The notes under the pieces: generated by a model
What the model saw: the letters and a program-made list of their open reading frames with translations, nothing else
The model's database searches: none
Told to the model about the DNA's origin: nothing
Program-made: the position numbers and the translations under genes
Source: Clostridiaceae bacterium
GTDB lineage: Bacteria; Bacillota; Clostridia; Oscillospirales; Acutalibacteraceae
DNA: 64,000 nt
Assembly (NCBI GenBank): GCA_030530095.1
Contig: JAUMVO010000002.1
Coordinates: forward strand, 147,968-211,967
Direction: 5' to 3'
In this document: piece after piece, positions 1-11,257 of the stretch
How the letters are laid out: the number at the start of each line of letters is the position of its first letter
Position numbering within the stretch: the stretch's first letter is position 1

Positions 1-379
1 CACGGTAGCCGTCGGGAAGCGGGCTTTCATCAAGTCCCGCGAACAGCGCCGAGTCAACGCCCATCTGCTCAATCTGCTTCTGGAAGGCATCTTCCTTAGG
101 GATGAACTCGCAGCTCTTGACGTTGTCAAGATTCTTGATATCAATCCCCAGCTGTGAGGTTTCGACATCGCTCGCCTCATAGTCAACGTAAACCATAACG
201 ATATTCTGATCCTCGACTATATCGAGCAGAGAGTTGATATTGAAATACATCATGGCGCCCACGCCGATAATTACAAGGCAAGCCATAAGCACCGTAACCG
301 AAGCCAGCGACATAAGGCGGTTTACCCAGATGTTTCTGAAGCCCTCGCGGGTCAGATATTTAAGACTTCCGCTCTTCAT
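1..379 (-). CDS. ftsX: Cell division protein FtsX, N-terminal part (runs off the window)
   Basis: FtsX is the membrane subunit of the FtsEX ABC-type complex that controls septal peptidoglycan hydrolases. The visible 126 codons give a short cytoplasmic start (MKSGSLKYLTREGF), one transmembrane segment at about residues 20-45, and the start of the extracellular domain. The ATG at 379 overlaps the ftsE stop by one base (TAATG), so translation is probably coupled. The C-terminal three transmembrane segments lie left of base 1. Identification rests on the N-terminal pattern and on linkage to ftsE. Confidence 0.9.
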   Translation of the reverse strand, partial: MKSGSLKYLTREGFRNIWVNRLMSLASVTVLMACLVIIGVGAMMYFNINSLLDIVEDQNIVMVYVDYEASDVETSQLGIDIKNLDNVKSCEFIPKEDAFQKQIEQMGVDSALFAGLDESPLPDGYR

Positions 380-1344
380 TATTTATCGCCTCCGTTCTCT
401 TCGGTAAGACTTTCGAGATAAATCGAGTAGTCTATCTCCGTGTCCGACTCGTCGTCGGTATCAACGCCGTAATTGGCGATAAACTCTTCAAGCTCGCTGT
501 CGGAATTGGGCTGGGCGAAATAAACGCTTTCCTTATCCTCATCAACCGTGATTTCCTCGGTGATTATTTCCGCTATATCAACGGGCTCCGCCTCCTGCGT
601 TTCGGCAGTCTCAGTATCTGCTGAGGCCTCAGACGGATACATCTGTTCATACTTTTCATAATCCTCGGGAAGCTTGTCCGAATCGTCGGAATCAGAAATA
701 ACTGCGCCCTGATCGATTGTTATAACACGGTGATGGAAATGACGTACAAGATTGTGCTCGTGCGTTACCATAACAACCGTGGTTCCGTTTGCGTTTATAT
801 GGTTGAGCAGGTCAACTATCTCATATGACATCTCGGGGTCGACGTTGCCCGTAGGCTCGTCGGCAATTATAAGTCCCGCGTTGTTGACAAGCGCTCTGGC
901 AAGAGCCACTCTCTGCTGCTCGCCGCCGGAAAGCTGAGTGGGCAGATGTCTCGCCTTTGAGCTTAAGCCGACAAGGCTGAGAATATAGGGAACCCTCTTT
1001 CTTATTTCCTTTTCCTTTGCACCGATAACGCGCATCGCAAACGCTACGTTATCGTAAACTGTCATTGTATTGATAAGTCTGAAGTCCTGAAAAACGATAC
1101 CGAGAGTTCTTCTGAAAAGCGGTATCTGCTTTTTCTTCATTTTATTGAGATTATAGCCGTTAATCATTACGGTTCCCTTATTCGGGACCTGCTCGCGCAT
1201 AATGATTTTAAGGAAGGTGCTCTTGCCTGCGCCGGATGCGCCGACTATAAAAACGAACTCGCCGTCGTTGATTTTTATATTAACATCTTTCAATGCCTGA
1301 GTTCCGTTATCATAAGTTTTTGAAACGTTTATAAATTCAATCAC
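379..1344 (-). CDS. ftsE: Cell division ATP-binding protein FtsE with long acidic C-terminal extension
   Basis: ATPase partner of FtsX in the divisome. The first ~218 residues are a complete ABC domain: Walker A GASGAGKS at 35-42, signature LSGGEQ at 138-143, Walker B IIADEP at 159-164 and the H-loop histidine at 195. Typical FtsE proteins end near residue 230. This one has 321 residues, and the last ~100 are rich in Asp/Glu/Ser/Thr with no recognisable domain. The start is GTG at 1344, preceded by GAGG on the minus strand. The gene overlaps ftsX by one base. The ATPase call is secure; the role of the tail is unknown. Confidence 0.95.
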   Translation of the reverse strand: MIEFINVSKTYDNGTQALKDVNIKINDGEFVFIVGASGAGKSTFLKIIMREQVPNKGTVMINGYNLNKMKKKQIPLFRRTLGIVFQDFRLINTMTVYDNVAFAMRVIGAKEKEIRKRVPYILSLVGLSSKARHLPTQLSGGEQQRVALARALVNNAGLIIADEPTGNVDPEMSYEIVDLLNHINANGTTVVMVTHEHNLVRHFHHRVITIDQGAVISDSDDSDKLPEDYEKYEQMYPSEASADTETAETQEAEPVDIAEIITEEITVDEDKESVYFAQPNSDSELEEFIANYGVDTDDESDTEIDYSIYLESLTEENGGDK

Positions 1345-1375
1345 TTACACAACCTCGATTCCACACAAATAAATT

Positions 1376-1445
1376 AGGCAGCATACTGAACATAACTGTC
1401 CAATATACTGCCTAACATTATATCACAAAAACGGCCAGTTGTAAC
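1376..1445 (-). promoter_or_regulatory. ftsE promoter with inverted repeat at the 5' end of the transcript
   Basis: On the minus strand GTTACA (1445-1440), a 17-base spacer and a consensus TATAAT (1422-1417) precede ftsE. Just downstream, 1376-1415 form an imperfect palindrome (TAGGCAG...CTGCCTA with ATA/TAT extension) that would sit at the start of the mRNA. It may be an operator or a 5' protective stem. The promoter is read from sequence; the palindrome's function is inferred. Confidence 0.5.
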
Positions 1446-1562
1446 GCATTTAACCAAATGTTCATAAACTTTGTAATAATAAACAAATTTATTACATTAT
1501 AATATGCAATATACACGAAATATCACAAGATATTGTTAAAAATACGTTACCGAATACTGTAA

Positions 1563-2651
1563 TTAGTACTTTATGGGATTGGAATCAAGGTATTTCTTAA
1601 CCATCAGAGCTACCTTGAAAACTATCGCGTCGTCGAACTCGCGAAGGTCAAGACCGGTGAGCTTTTTAATCTTTTCAAGTCTGTAAACAAGTGTGTTTCT
1701 GTGGACGAAAAGCTTTCTGGAGGTCTCGGAAACATTAAGGTTGTTTTCGAAGAACTTCTGAATTGTAAACAGAGTTTCCTGATCAAGAGAATCAATGGAG
1801 CCCTTCTTGAAAACCTCTCTTAAGAACATATCGCAGAGAGTTGTCGGAAGCTGATAGATAAGACGCGCGATACCGAGATTGTCATAGCTGACTATGGTCT
1901 TTTCGGTATCGAAAACCTTGCCGACCTCAAGAGCAACCTGAGCCTCTCTGAACGAGCGGGCAAGATCCTTGACAGATTCAACGGTTGTGCCTATACCGAC
2001 GAGAACGTGTGAGTAGAACTCCGCACCGAGGCTGTCCGCAATTGAACGCGCAAGCTTTTCAAGGTCTTTGGAGTCAACCTGACTGCCGACTTCCTTGATA
2101 AGCGCGATGTCGGTCTCGCTTACGTTGATAACAAAGTCCTTGTTTCTGTCGGGGAAAAGTCCCGAGATAAGATCAAACGCGGAAACGTCAACCTTCTCAA
2201 CAAGTCTGACAAGGAACACCACTCTGGCAACGTCGTTGTTAAAGCGAAGCTCTCTTGATTTGAGATAGATATCACCGGGAAGAATATTGTCAAGAATTAC
2301 GTTCTTAATAAAATTGCTTCTGTCGTATTTTTCGTCATAATACTGTTTTATGCTCGAAAGCGAAACGGAAAGAATTGCGGAATACTTAGCCGCAAGGTCA
2401 TCGTCGCCCGAAACGAAAACAGCATATTCGGAATGCATGTGGGTACCAAAGGCTCTGTAGGTGTAGCCGTCAAATATAAGCAGCTCGGAATTACCGCTGA
2501 ATATCGCGGCAACGTCGCTTGAGAGCACTTCGCCTATCTTGCGAAGCTCGCTGCAGGAAATAACGGTACCCGTCTCGTCGATAACGCCGATAATTCTGTC
2601 AATAGAATCCGTCATCTGATGAACTATACTCTGGAACAGTCTGTTGGACAT
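1563..2651 (-). CDS. CdaR/PucR-family transcriptional regulator
   Basis: A 362-residue protein with the C-terminal winged helix-turn-helix typical of the PucR/CdaR family at about residues 300-355 (NVSETSRKLFVHRNTLVYRL). A GGDEF-like central region at about 130-260 is also usual in this family. The N-terminal third resembles a small-molecule sensing domain with a Cys-containing sensor loop, but no ligand can be named. It stands alone, with 218-base intergenic spaces on both sides, so no target gene is suggested by context. A pair of direct repeats lies in its own upstream region. Confidence 0.8.
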   Translation of the reverse strand: MSNRLFQSIVHQMTDSIDRIIGVIDETGTVISCSELRKIGEVLSSDVAAIFSGNSELLIFDGYTYRAFGTHMHSEYAVFVSGDDDLAAKYSAILSVSLSSIKQYYDEKYDRSNFIKNVILDNILPGDIYLKSRELRFNNDVARVVFLVRLVEKVDVSAFDLISGLFPDRNKDFVINVSETDIALIKEVGSQVDSKDLEKLARSIADSLGAEFYSHVLVGIGTTVESVKDLARSFREAQVALEVGKVFDTEKTIVSYDNLGIARLIYQLPTTLCDMFLREVFKKGSIDSLDQETLFTIQKFFENNLNVSETSRKLFVHRNTLVYRLEKIKKLTGLDLREFDDAIVFKVALMVKKYLDSNPIKY

Positions 2652-2665
2652 ACCTTGACCTCCAA

Positions 2666-2711
2666 ATGTTTATACATTTTGTACAAATGAATGTATTATA
2701 CATTTTACACA
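2666..2711. repeat. Two imperfect ~20-base direct repeats upstream of the CdaR-type gene
   Basis: ATGTTTATACATTTTGTACA (2666-2685) is followed 25 bases later by ATGTATTATACATTTTACAC (2691-2710). The centre-to-centre distance is about two to two and a half helical turns. The second copy contains TATAAT on the minus strand (2701-2696), in position to be the -10 box of the regulator gene. This fits an autoregulatory operator, which is an inference. Confidence 0.45.
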
Positions 2712-2869
2712 AACATACACAAAAAATCAAGCGATTTTTTTATTTTTTCGGATTTTTGTTTGCATTTTCAACAAAAACGGCGCATATTTTTGTCTAATAA
2801 GATAATAGACTGAAAAATGTGCCGATTGCAATAATATACTGTTTGTTGAATATAACTAAAGCAAAATCA

Positions 2870-3577
2870 CTAAATGTTGTGTTGTCCGAGACTTCTTACG
2901 AGCTTTTTATCGTCAGAATTAACACGGAAAGAGTCAACTATTTTTTGTTTGGTCCTTAAAAAAGTTTTTTCGTCAAGTTCGCCGTTTTTAAGATAAACGA
3001 GTGTCTTTTCCTTAAAATTTATAAAGCAGAAAGACAGCGCCCACGCGACAGCCATACTCGTATAGTAGTAGCTGCAATCAACCTTGTAAAGCATTTTGAG
3101 CACTTTGTCAATATAATCATCGGTAATCAGATAATCGAGTATAAGCACGACAGAGAGTCGAATTTCGTATTCATACTCGGCATAAATATGCTTATTTACA
3201 AACTCATAAATCTCGCCAAGCTCTGATTGCTTTGGCTTAAGCTCGCTGCAGAAGGCGTCGCACACAGCCCAGTTGTCAACAAGCGGTATGAACGCTTCAA
3301 TATCGCTTATCTTGTCTGCAAAGGGCTTTCTCTCCCCTGCAATAACGAGAGCCTTTATCATATTCTCTTCGTAGCTTGCAGGTTCAAACTTCTTTATTTC
3401 TTCAGCAAAGCCGTCTTTAATCAGCTTTTTTTCAAGTTTCCTCAGCTGCGGAAGACGCACGCCCTTTATTTCAAGCTTTGAGGTTTTACAAAGGCCGAGA
3501 TGAAAGCTTCTGTACTTTTCGTCGGCTGAAGTGTCCAGCTCTTTTCTCAGTGCTTCTATATCAAATTGACCGTTCAT
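2870..3577 (-). CDS. AlkD-like DNA alkylation repair protein (HEAT-like)
   Basis: A 235-residue all-helical protein of the AlkD/AlkC-type DNA alkylation repair family, built of HEAT-like repeats that bind and excise positively charged alkylated bases. Family-like features are the Trp-rich stretch near residues 100-110 (FIPLVDNWAVCDAFC) and the repeated helical LRK/KFE pattern. The start is placed at ATG 3577, not at the upstream GTG/ATG codons, because the AGGTG ribosome site lies about 8 bases upstream of it. It is divergent from the beta-galactosidase gene. Enzymatic activity is inferred from family. Confidence 0.75.
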   Translation of the reverse strand: MNGQFDIEALRKELDTSADEKYRSFHLGLCKTSKLEIKGVRLPQLRKLEKKLIKDGFAEEIKKFEPASYEENMIKALVIAGERKPFADKISDIEAFIPLVDNWAVCDAFCSELKPKQSELGEIYEFVNKHIYAEYEYEIRLSVVLILDYLITDDYIDKVLKMLYKVDCSYYYTSMAVAWALSFCFINFKEKTLVYLKNGELDEKTFLRTKQKIVDSFRVNSDDKKLVRSLGQHNI

Positions 3578-3629
3578 TCGCATCACCTGTTAATAAGTTG
3601 TAAATTTATTATATATTTTTCAAAATAGT

Positions 3630-6716
<3,087 letters not shown>

Positions 6717-6718
6717 AG

Positions 6719-6748
6719 CAAAAAAGCCGCCTATAAGGCGGTTTTTTT
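6719..6748. terminator. Bidirectional terminator between lacZ and tRNA-Gly
   Basis: AAAAAAGCCGCC-TATA-GGCGGTTTTTTT forms a compact stem with A-tract on one side and T-tract on the other. It can end both lacZ (plus) and tRNA-Gly (minus). Confidence 0.9.
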
Positions 6749-6750
6749 AT

Positions 6751-6825
6751 TGGAGCGGGTGATGGGAATCGAACCCACACGGCCAGCTTGGAAGGCTGGA
6801 ATTCTAGCCATTGAACTACACCCGC
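6751..6825 (-). tRNA. tRNA-Gly (anticodon TCC)
   Basis: A full cloverleaf on the minus strand: acceptor GCGGGTG/CACCCGC, anticodon loop CTTCCAA giving anticodon TCC, T-loop TTCGATT, discriminator T and encoded CCA (6753-6751). It reads glycine GGA codons (and GGG by wobble). Confidence 0.97.
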
Positions 6826-6841
6826 GTTTCAATGCTCGAAT

Positions 6842-6870
6842 ATATTATCAAATTACATCCGATTTGTCAA
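6842..6870 (-). promoter_or_regulatory. tRNA-Gly promoter
   Basis: TTGACA (6870-6865), exactly 17 bases, TAATAT (6847-6842) on the minus strand, ending 17 bases before the mature tRNA 5' end. Confidence 0.85.
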
Positions 6871-6885
6871 GTTAATTAAATAAAT

Positions 6886-7443
6886 TCAATGAAACTCTTT
6901 TATTCTCGGTTTGAGTAACCTTATCAGCAAAAGAGCAAATCCGATTTTAATCAAGTCGGGAATTATGAACGGCAGTACACACATCGACAGCGCAGCTGCA
7001 TATCCGATAGGCTCGACCTTAGCGGAATAGACCTCGACAAACCAGACAGTGCCGAAGGCGTAGCAAACGGCAAGACCGATTATAAAGGAAACTGCCTGCA
7101 TATACAGCTTTTCATTTGTCAGCTTCGTTATCAGCCAATAGACGAGCGCAGAGCCGACGAAACCGATAATATATCCGCCGGTAGGTCCGACAATAGCGGC
7201 GATACCGCCCTTAAAGCCGGAAAAGACCGGCAATCCGACAAGACCTAAGAGAATATAAATGAGTACGGATACAGTTCCCCTTCTGCCGCCTAAAAGCCCG
7301 AGGCACAGAAAAATGCCGAAGGTCTGAAGCGTGAAGGGAATTACCGACGGAATTGTAATCCATGCACAGACGGCCGTCAGCGCCGCAAACAGAGCGATTA
7401 ACGACGCGTCAAATATGTTGTTTTTTAGATTATCTCTATTCAT
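6886..7443 (-). CDS. bioY: BioY, biotin-binding S component of an ECF transporter
   Basis: A 185-residue membrane protein with about six hydrophobic helices and the BioY hallmark GPTGGYIIGF near residue 87. BioY binds biotin and works with an energising EcfA1-EcfA2-EcfT module; a complete one is encoded at 13,240-15,778, about 6 kb away. The ATG at 7443 follows the clpE-like terminator hairpin closely and shows no ribosome binding site, which is unusual here. Expression may depend on read-through or a leaderless transcript (inference). No biotin synthesis gene is adjacent, suggesting scavenging. Confidence 0.9.
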   Translation of the reverse strand: MNRDNLKNNIFDASLIALFAALTAVCAWITIPSVIPFTLQTFGIFLCLGLLGGRRGTVSVLIYILLGLVGLPVFSGFKGGIAAIVGPTGGYIIGFVGSALVYWLITKLTNEKLYMQAVSFIIGLAVCYAFGTVWFVEVYSAKVEPIGYAAALSMCVLPFIIPDLIKIGFALLLIRLLKPRIKEFH

Positions 7444-7452
7444 AACACAAAC

Positions 7453-7482
7453 ATAAGACCGAAGAAAGATCTTCGGTCTTTA
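7453..7482 (-). terminator. Hairpin after the clpE-like gene
   Basis: AAGACCGAAG (7455-7464), six-base loop, CTTCGGTCTT (7471-7480). On the minus strand only a moderate T-run follows, so termination may be partial and allow read-through into bioY. Confidence 0.55.
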
Positions 7483-7485
7483 CTA

Positions 7486-9774
7486 TTATTTAATTTCAAA
7501 GCTTATCTCGCCGTCTTTTACGCTCAAAACAACTTTAGCAATTGAATTGTCATAATGCTCGACGATATACGATGATATTTTATCCTCGACGTTACGCCGT
7601 ATGACGTTGCGAAGGTCTCTCGCGCCTCTCGTGTCGCCGCTCATCTTAGATACCAGAAGCTCGCAGACATCCTTACTGTATTCAAAGGTGATTCCCCTGT
7701 CTGAAAGCGAGGTCTTAAGCTCGTCAAGCATAAGAGCCGCAATACCGCAGTAATTCTCGTGAGAAAGCTCGTTAAAGACAACTATCTCGTCAACTCGGCC
7801 TATAAACTCGGGACGGAGGAATTCCCTAAGAGCCTTGACCGCAGCTTCCTTCTTGACCTCACCGCTGTCCTTGGCGAAGCCCAGAGCGTTCTGCTTACGC
7901 TCACTGCCAGCGTTGGATGTCATTATAATTACGGTATTTGCAAAGCTTACGGTTCTGCCGTGAGCATCATTTGTCTTGCCCTCGTCAAGTATCTGTAAAA
8001 GAATGTTCATTACGTCGGGATGAGCCTTTTCAATCTCGTCGAAAAGTATGATTGAATAGGGCTTTCTTCTTACCTTTTCGGTCAGCTGTCCCGCTTCGTC
8101 ATAGCCGACGTAACCGGGAGGCGAACCGATAAGACGGGAAACGGAGTGCTTTTCCATAAACTCCGACATATCGAAGCGTATCATCGTTTCGGGAGTGTCA
8201 AACAGTTCAAGCGAAAGCTGCTTGACAAGCTCTGTTTTGCCGACGCCCGTAGGTCCGACAAAGATAAATGAAGCAGGTCTCTTCTGCAGTGATAGCTGAA
8301 CACGGCTTCTCTTGATAGCCGCGGCTACAAGCTCAACCGCTTCGTCCTGACCTATAATGTGTTCCTTGAGTCTGTCCTCAAGGCCTGCAAGCCGCTTCAG
8401 GTCACCCTCGACAACCTTTGAGGCAGGAATGCCTGTCCAGAGATTGATAACAGTTGCAAGGTCAGCGTCGGTAACATCGTTGTCGCTCGCCTTTTCCTGT
8501 ACCTCGGGAAGTCTGCCCTCGGAGCTTAACAGCTCGGCGCGTATCTCGGCAAGGCGCTCATAGTCGATATTCTCGGTCTCGCTTGACAGCTCGTCCTCTT
8601 CGGCTTTTAGCGAATCAATCTCATCGAGAAGCTTCTCGTACTCGCTTATCGCCTTATTGCGAAGATTGGCGCAGGTGCACGCCTCATCAAGCAGATCAAT
8701 AGCCTTATCGGGAAGGAATCTGTCGGTTATATAGCGCTCGGACAGAGTTACCGCCTTATAGACAAGGTTGTCGGCAATCTTAACCTTATGGAAGTCCTCA
8801 TAGTACTTCTTGATACCCAGAAGCATCTTATAGGTATCCTCAATCGAAGGTTCCTCAACCTTGACGGGCTGGAAACGTCTTTCAAGAGCGGCGTCCTTTT
8901 CGATATTCTTACGGTACTCGTTAAAGGTAGTTGCGCCTATAACCTGAATTTCACCGCGCGAAAGCGCAGGTTTAAGAATATTGGCGGCGTTCATCGAGCC
9001 TTCCGCGTCTCCCGTACCGACGAGATTATGAACTTCGTCGATAAAGAGTATGATATTTCCCTCGGATTTAACCTCCTCAACAAGTCCCTTTATTCTCGAC
9101 TCAAACTGTCCTCTGAACTGAGTACCCGCTACAAGCGCGGTCAGGTCGAGAAGGTGTATTTCCTTGTCGGCAAGCTTCGCGGGAACATCGCCCGCAGCGA
9201 TTTTCTGCGCCAGTCCCTCCGCAATAGCGGTTTTACCTACGCCGGGTTCGCCGATAAGGCAGGGATTGTTCTTGGTTCTGCGGCAGAGTATCTGCTCGGT
9301 TCTCGAAATCTCCTTTTCCCTGCCGATAATGTTATCGAGTTTGCCTTCCCTTGCGCGCTCGGTAAGATCGGTGCAGTAGAGTCCGAGATACTTACGCTTT
9401 TTATTATCTTTTTTCTTTTTCTTGCCCTTGGGCGCTTTTTCGTCGTCTTTGTTTTCCGACACGTCAACTTCACCGTCGGGCTGTTCCGATTTATCCCCAA
9501 ACATCCCTTGCATAAAGGACAGCGGAAGCGCTCCGCCCGGCTGGAAGCCCTCGCCGTCAGAGTCCATCATCTGCTGCATCTGCTCGGAAACCTCTTCCAT
9601 CTCATCCTCGGTAATGCCCATACTTTCCATTACCTGCTTTATGGGACCGATGTTGAGCTCCATAGCGCACTTGATGCACAGTCCTTCATTTGTAGTTTTG
9701 TCGCCGTCAACCTTCGATATAAAGAATACCGCAGGGTTTTTGTGGCATCTTGAGCAAAGCATGTTTTTGTTCAT
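7486..9774 (-). CDS. ClpE/ClpC-type AAA+ unfoldase with N-terminal zinc finger
   Basis: A Hsp100 ATPase that unfolds substrates, normally for the ClpP protease. The N-terminus carries CSRCHKNPA and, later, CIKCAME, a four-cysteine zinc finger like that of ClpE. An acidic stretch and a very Lys-rich linker (~100-128) follow. Two AAA+ modules are present: Walker A GEPGVGKTA (~172) and GPTGVGKTE (~510), separated by a short coiled-coil middle domain. At 762 residues it is slightly longer than B. subtilis ClpE (~700) and lacks the ClpC N-domain repeat. It is the last gene of a long colinear block, six bases after pgsA. No CtsR or McsAB partner is adjacent. Confidence 0.88.
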   Translation of the reverse strand: MNKNMLCSRCHKNPAVFFISKVDGDKTTNEGLCIKCAMELNIGPIKQVMESMGITEDEMEEVSEQMQQMMDSDGEGFQPGGALPLSFMQGMFGDKSEQPDGEVDVSENKDDEKAPKGKKKKKDNKKRKYLGLYCTDLTERAREGKLDNIIGREKEISRTEQILCRRTKNNPCLIGEPGVGKTAIAEGLAQKIAAGDVPAKLADKEIHLLDLTALVAGTQFRGQFESRIKGLVEEVKSEGNIILFIDEVHNLVGTGDAEGSMNAANILKPALSRGEIQVIGATTFNEYRKNIEKDAALERRFQPVKVEEPSIEDTYKMLLGIKKYYEDFHKVKIADNLVYKAVTLSERYITDRFLPDKAIDLLDEACTCANLRNKAISEYEKLLDEIDSLKAEEDELSSETENIDYERLAEIRAELLSSEGRLPEVQEKASDNDVTDADLATVINLWTGIPASKVVEGDLKRLAGLEDRLKEHIIGQDEAVELVAAAIKRSRVQLSLQKRPASFIFVGPTGVGKTELVKQLSLELFDTPETMIRFDMSEFMEKHSVSRLIGSPPGYVGYDEAGQLTEKVRRKPYSIILFDEIEKAHPDVMNILLQILDEGKTNDAHGRTVSFANTVIIMTSNAGSERKQNALGFAKDSGEVKKEAAVKALREFLRPEFIGRVDEIVVFNELSHENYCGIAALMLDELKTSLSDRGITFEYSKDVCELLVSKMSGDTRGARDLRNVIRRNVEDKISSYIVEHYDNSIAKVVLSVKDGEISFEIK

Positions 9775-9780
9775 TGATTA

Positions 9781-10476
9781 TTATTCCTCGTTGTTGTTAT
9801 CTTTGGTTTCATCTGTAACAGTGTGATTCTTCATTTCCTTACCGAGTATCTGCCGTGCGGCGTCGGGTATATAGCTGGCAAAGGCTACGAAGGTAAGTAT
9901 AACCGCAATTACGACGAGTACGAACATTGCGTTTTCGGGCAATGTAAATTTAGGATACAGGGTGCTGATAGCGCCTACTTCGGGTCCGAATGCGATTATA
10001 AGAAGCATAACCACATAAAATACGAAGGTAGCCGCCTTGCCGTAAATTGCTGCGGGTGCGGGACGCGCGCCTCTTGAAATAATCGCAAGTCCGCCCAGAA
10101 GCATAATTACGTCCTTGATAATGAAGAGCAGGAATACCCACGCGAAAGCCTGCATTGCAGGACTCTGGGCGCTCTTGAACTTAATAAAGAGCACAATAGC
10201 AAGCGTGAATATAGTCAGCTTATCGGCTATCGGGTCAAGCATCTTGCCCAGGTTGCTGACCTGATTGAACTTTCGGGCAATTTTGCCGTCAAAGAAATCG
10301 GAAAGTCCCGAAATCGCAAGCACGAGCACCGCCCACCATACATAGCCCTTCATATAAAGAACGGCAAATACGGGAATGAGCAGAATTCTCGCAAGCGACA
10401 TGAAATTCGGCACGGTGCACGCACCGTCAAAAATCTTATGAAGATTTTGCTTAAAGGTTAATTTTTCTTCTGCCAT
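9781..10476 (-). CDS. pgsA: CDP-diacylglycerol-glycerol-3-phosphate 3-phosphatidyltransferase
   Basis: Makes phosphatidylglycerol phosphate from CDP-diacylglycerol and glycerol-3-phosphate. The 231-residue membrane protein has the CDP-alcohol phosphatidyltransferase motif D-x2-DG-x2-AR-x8-G-x3-D-x3-D, seen as SDFFDGKIARKF then GKMLDPIADK. Several transmembrane helices follow. The short N-terminal and C-terminal extensions are charged. It lies 21 bases after cvpA and 6 bases before the clpE-like gene, so it is probably co-transcribed. Confidence 0.93.
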   Translation of the reverse strand: MAEEKLTFKQNLHKIFDGACTVPNFMSLARILLIPVFAVLYMKGYVWWAVLVLAISGLSDFFDGKIARKFNQVSNLGKMLDPIADKLTIFTLAIVLFIKFKSAQSPAMQAFAWVFLLFIIKDVIMLLGGLAIISRGARPAPAAIYGKAATFVFYVVMLLIIAFGPEVGAISTLYPKFTLPENAMFVLVVIAVILTFVAFASYIPDAARQILGKEMKNHTVTDETKDNNNEE

Positions 10477-10497
10477 AATACTTATTACCTCTGAATA

Positions 10498-11226
10498 TTA
10501 TTCGTCCAGAAATGCCTGAGCCATGGAAATTGCCTCCATGGGATTGAAGTTATCGCAAATCTGAACTATCTTGGAATCTGAAATAGCCTGTTTTGTTTCG
10601 GGCTTCTCAATTCTCGGTTGGATGTAAACGAGCAGGTTGCAGATAAGGAATACTACTACCACACCCTCTGCAACGCCAATAAGGGCTCCGATGAATTTGT
10701 CGGTCTTTTCTACAGCGTCGCTTGACAGCATACCCTTCGCTATCGCACCGAGAATCAGCTTAAGTATAATTCCGTAAATGATAGCAAGGAAGAAGTACAG
10801 AATGTGTTTGAGCACCTCGGTTGCGATAGGCCTTACAATCTTGTCCTCAAGCTCTTTGTACATATCGGTTGTACCGAGCTTGGTCTTCTGAAGCTGAGTA
10901 GTGATGGTCGAAACGTTGATGCCGACCTTCTCACACTGCTTTTGAGCAAACTCAGGCATATTGTCGAAGCAGTACTGAGCCTTTTGTGAGGCGGTAAGTC
11001 CCTTGCCGTCCGAAGGAAGATTCTCGTAAAGCTCTCTCTGTACGGTCTTGTAGAAGAATGCCTTGTACATTACCTGTGCAACGGGCTTTGCGGTATATGC
11101 TGCAAGTACGATTGCAATTACAAAAGCGAGAACCTCGGCAATCATAACAACAATACCTCTTCTGGCCGCAAGAATTACAATAACGATTAATACTGCAACC
11201 AGTGCCAGATCAATAACAATACTCAT
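10498..11226 (-). CDS. CvpA family membrane protein
   Basis: A 242-residue protein with an N-terminal hydrophobic helix pair and later transmembrane segments around residues 130-205, fitting the CvpA (colicin V production) family. The exact biochemical role in Firmicutes is not established. A soluble extracytoplasmic loop of about 70 residues separates the two membrane halves, longer than in short CvpA proteins. AGGAGG precedes the ATG. It sits between a DUF5711 gene and pgsA. Confidence 0.75.
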   Translation of the reverse strand: MSIVIDLALVAVLIVIVILAARRGIVVMIAEVLAFVIAIVLAAYTAKPVAQVMYKAFFYKTVQRELYENLPSDGKGLTASQKAQYCFDNMPEFAQKQCEKVGINVSTITTQLQKTKLGTTDMYKELEDKIVRPIATEVLKHILYFFLAIIYGIILKLILGAIAKGMLSSDAVEKTDKFIGALIGVAEGVVVVFLICNLLVYIQPRIEKPETKQAISDSKIVQICDNFNPMEAISMAQAFLDE

Positions 11227-11257
11227 AGTTTTTTCCTCCTAAAAAACTTGATTATTT

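Noticed and set aside
8788..9753. 321-residue plus-strand ORF inside the clpE-like gene
   Set aside because: Antisense shadow; the minus-strand product has full AAA+ motifs.
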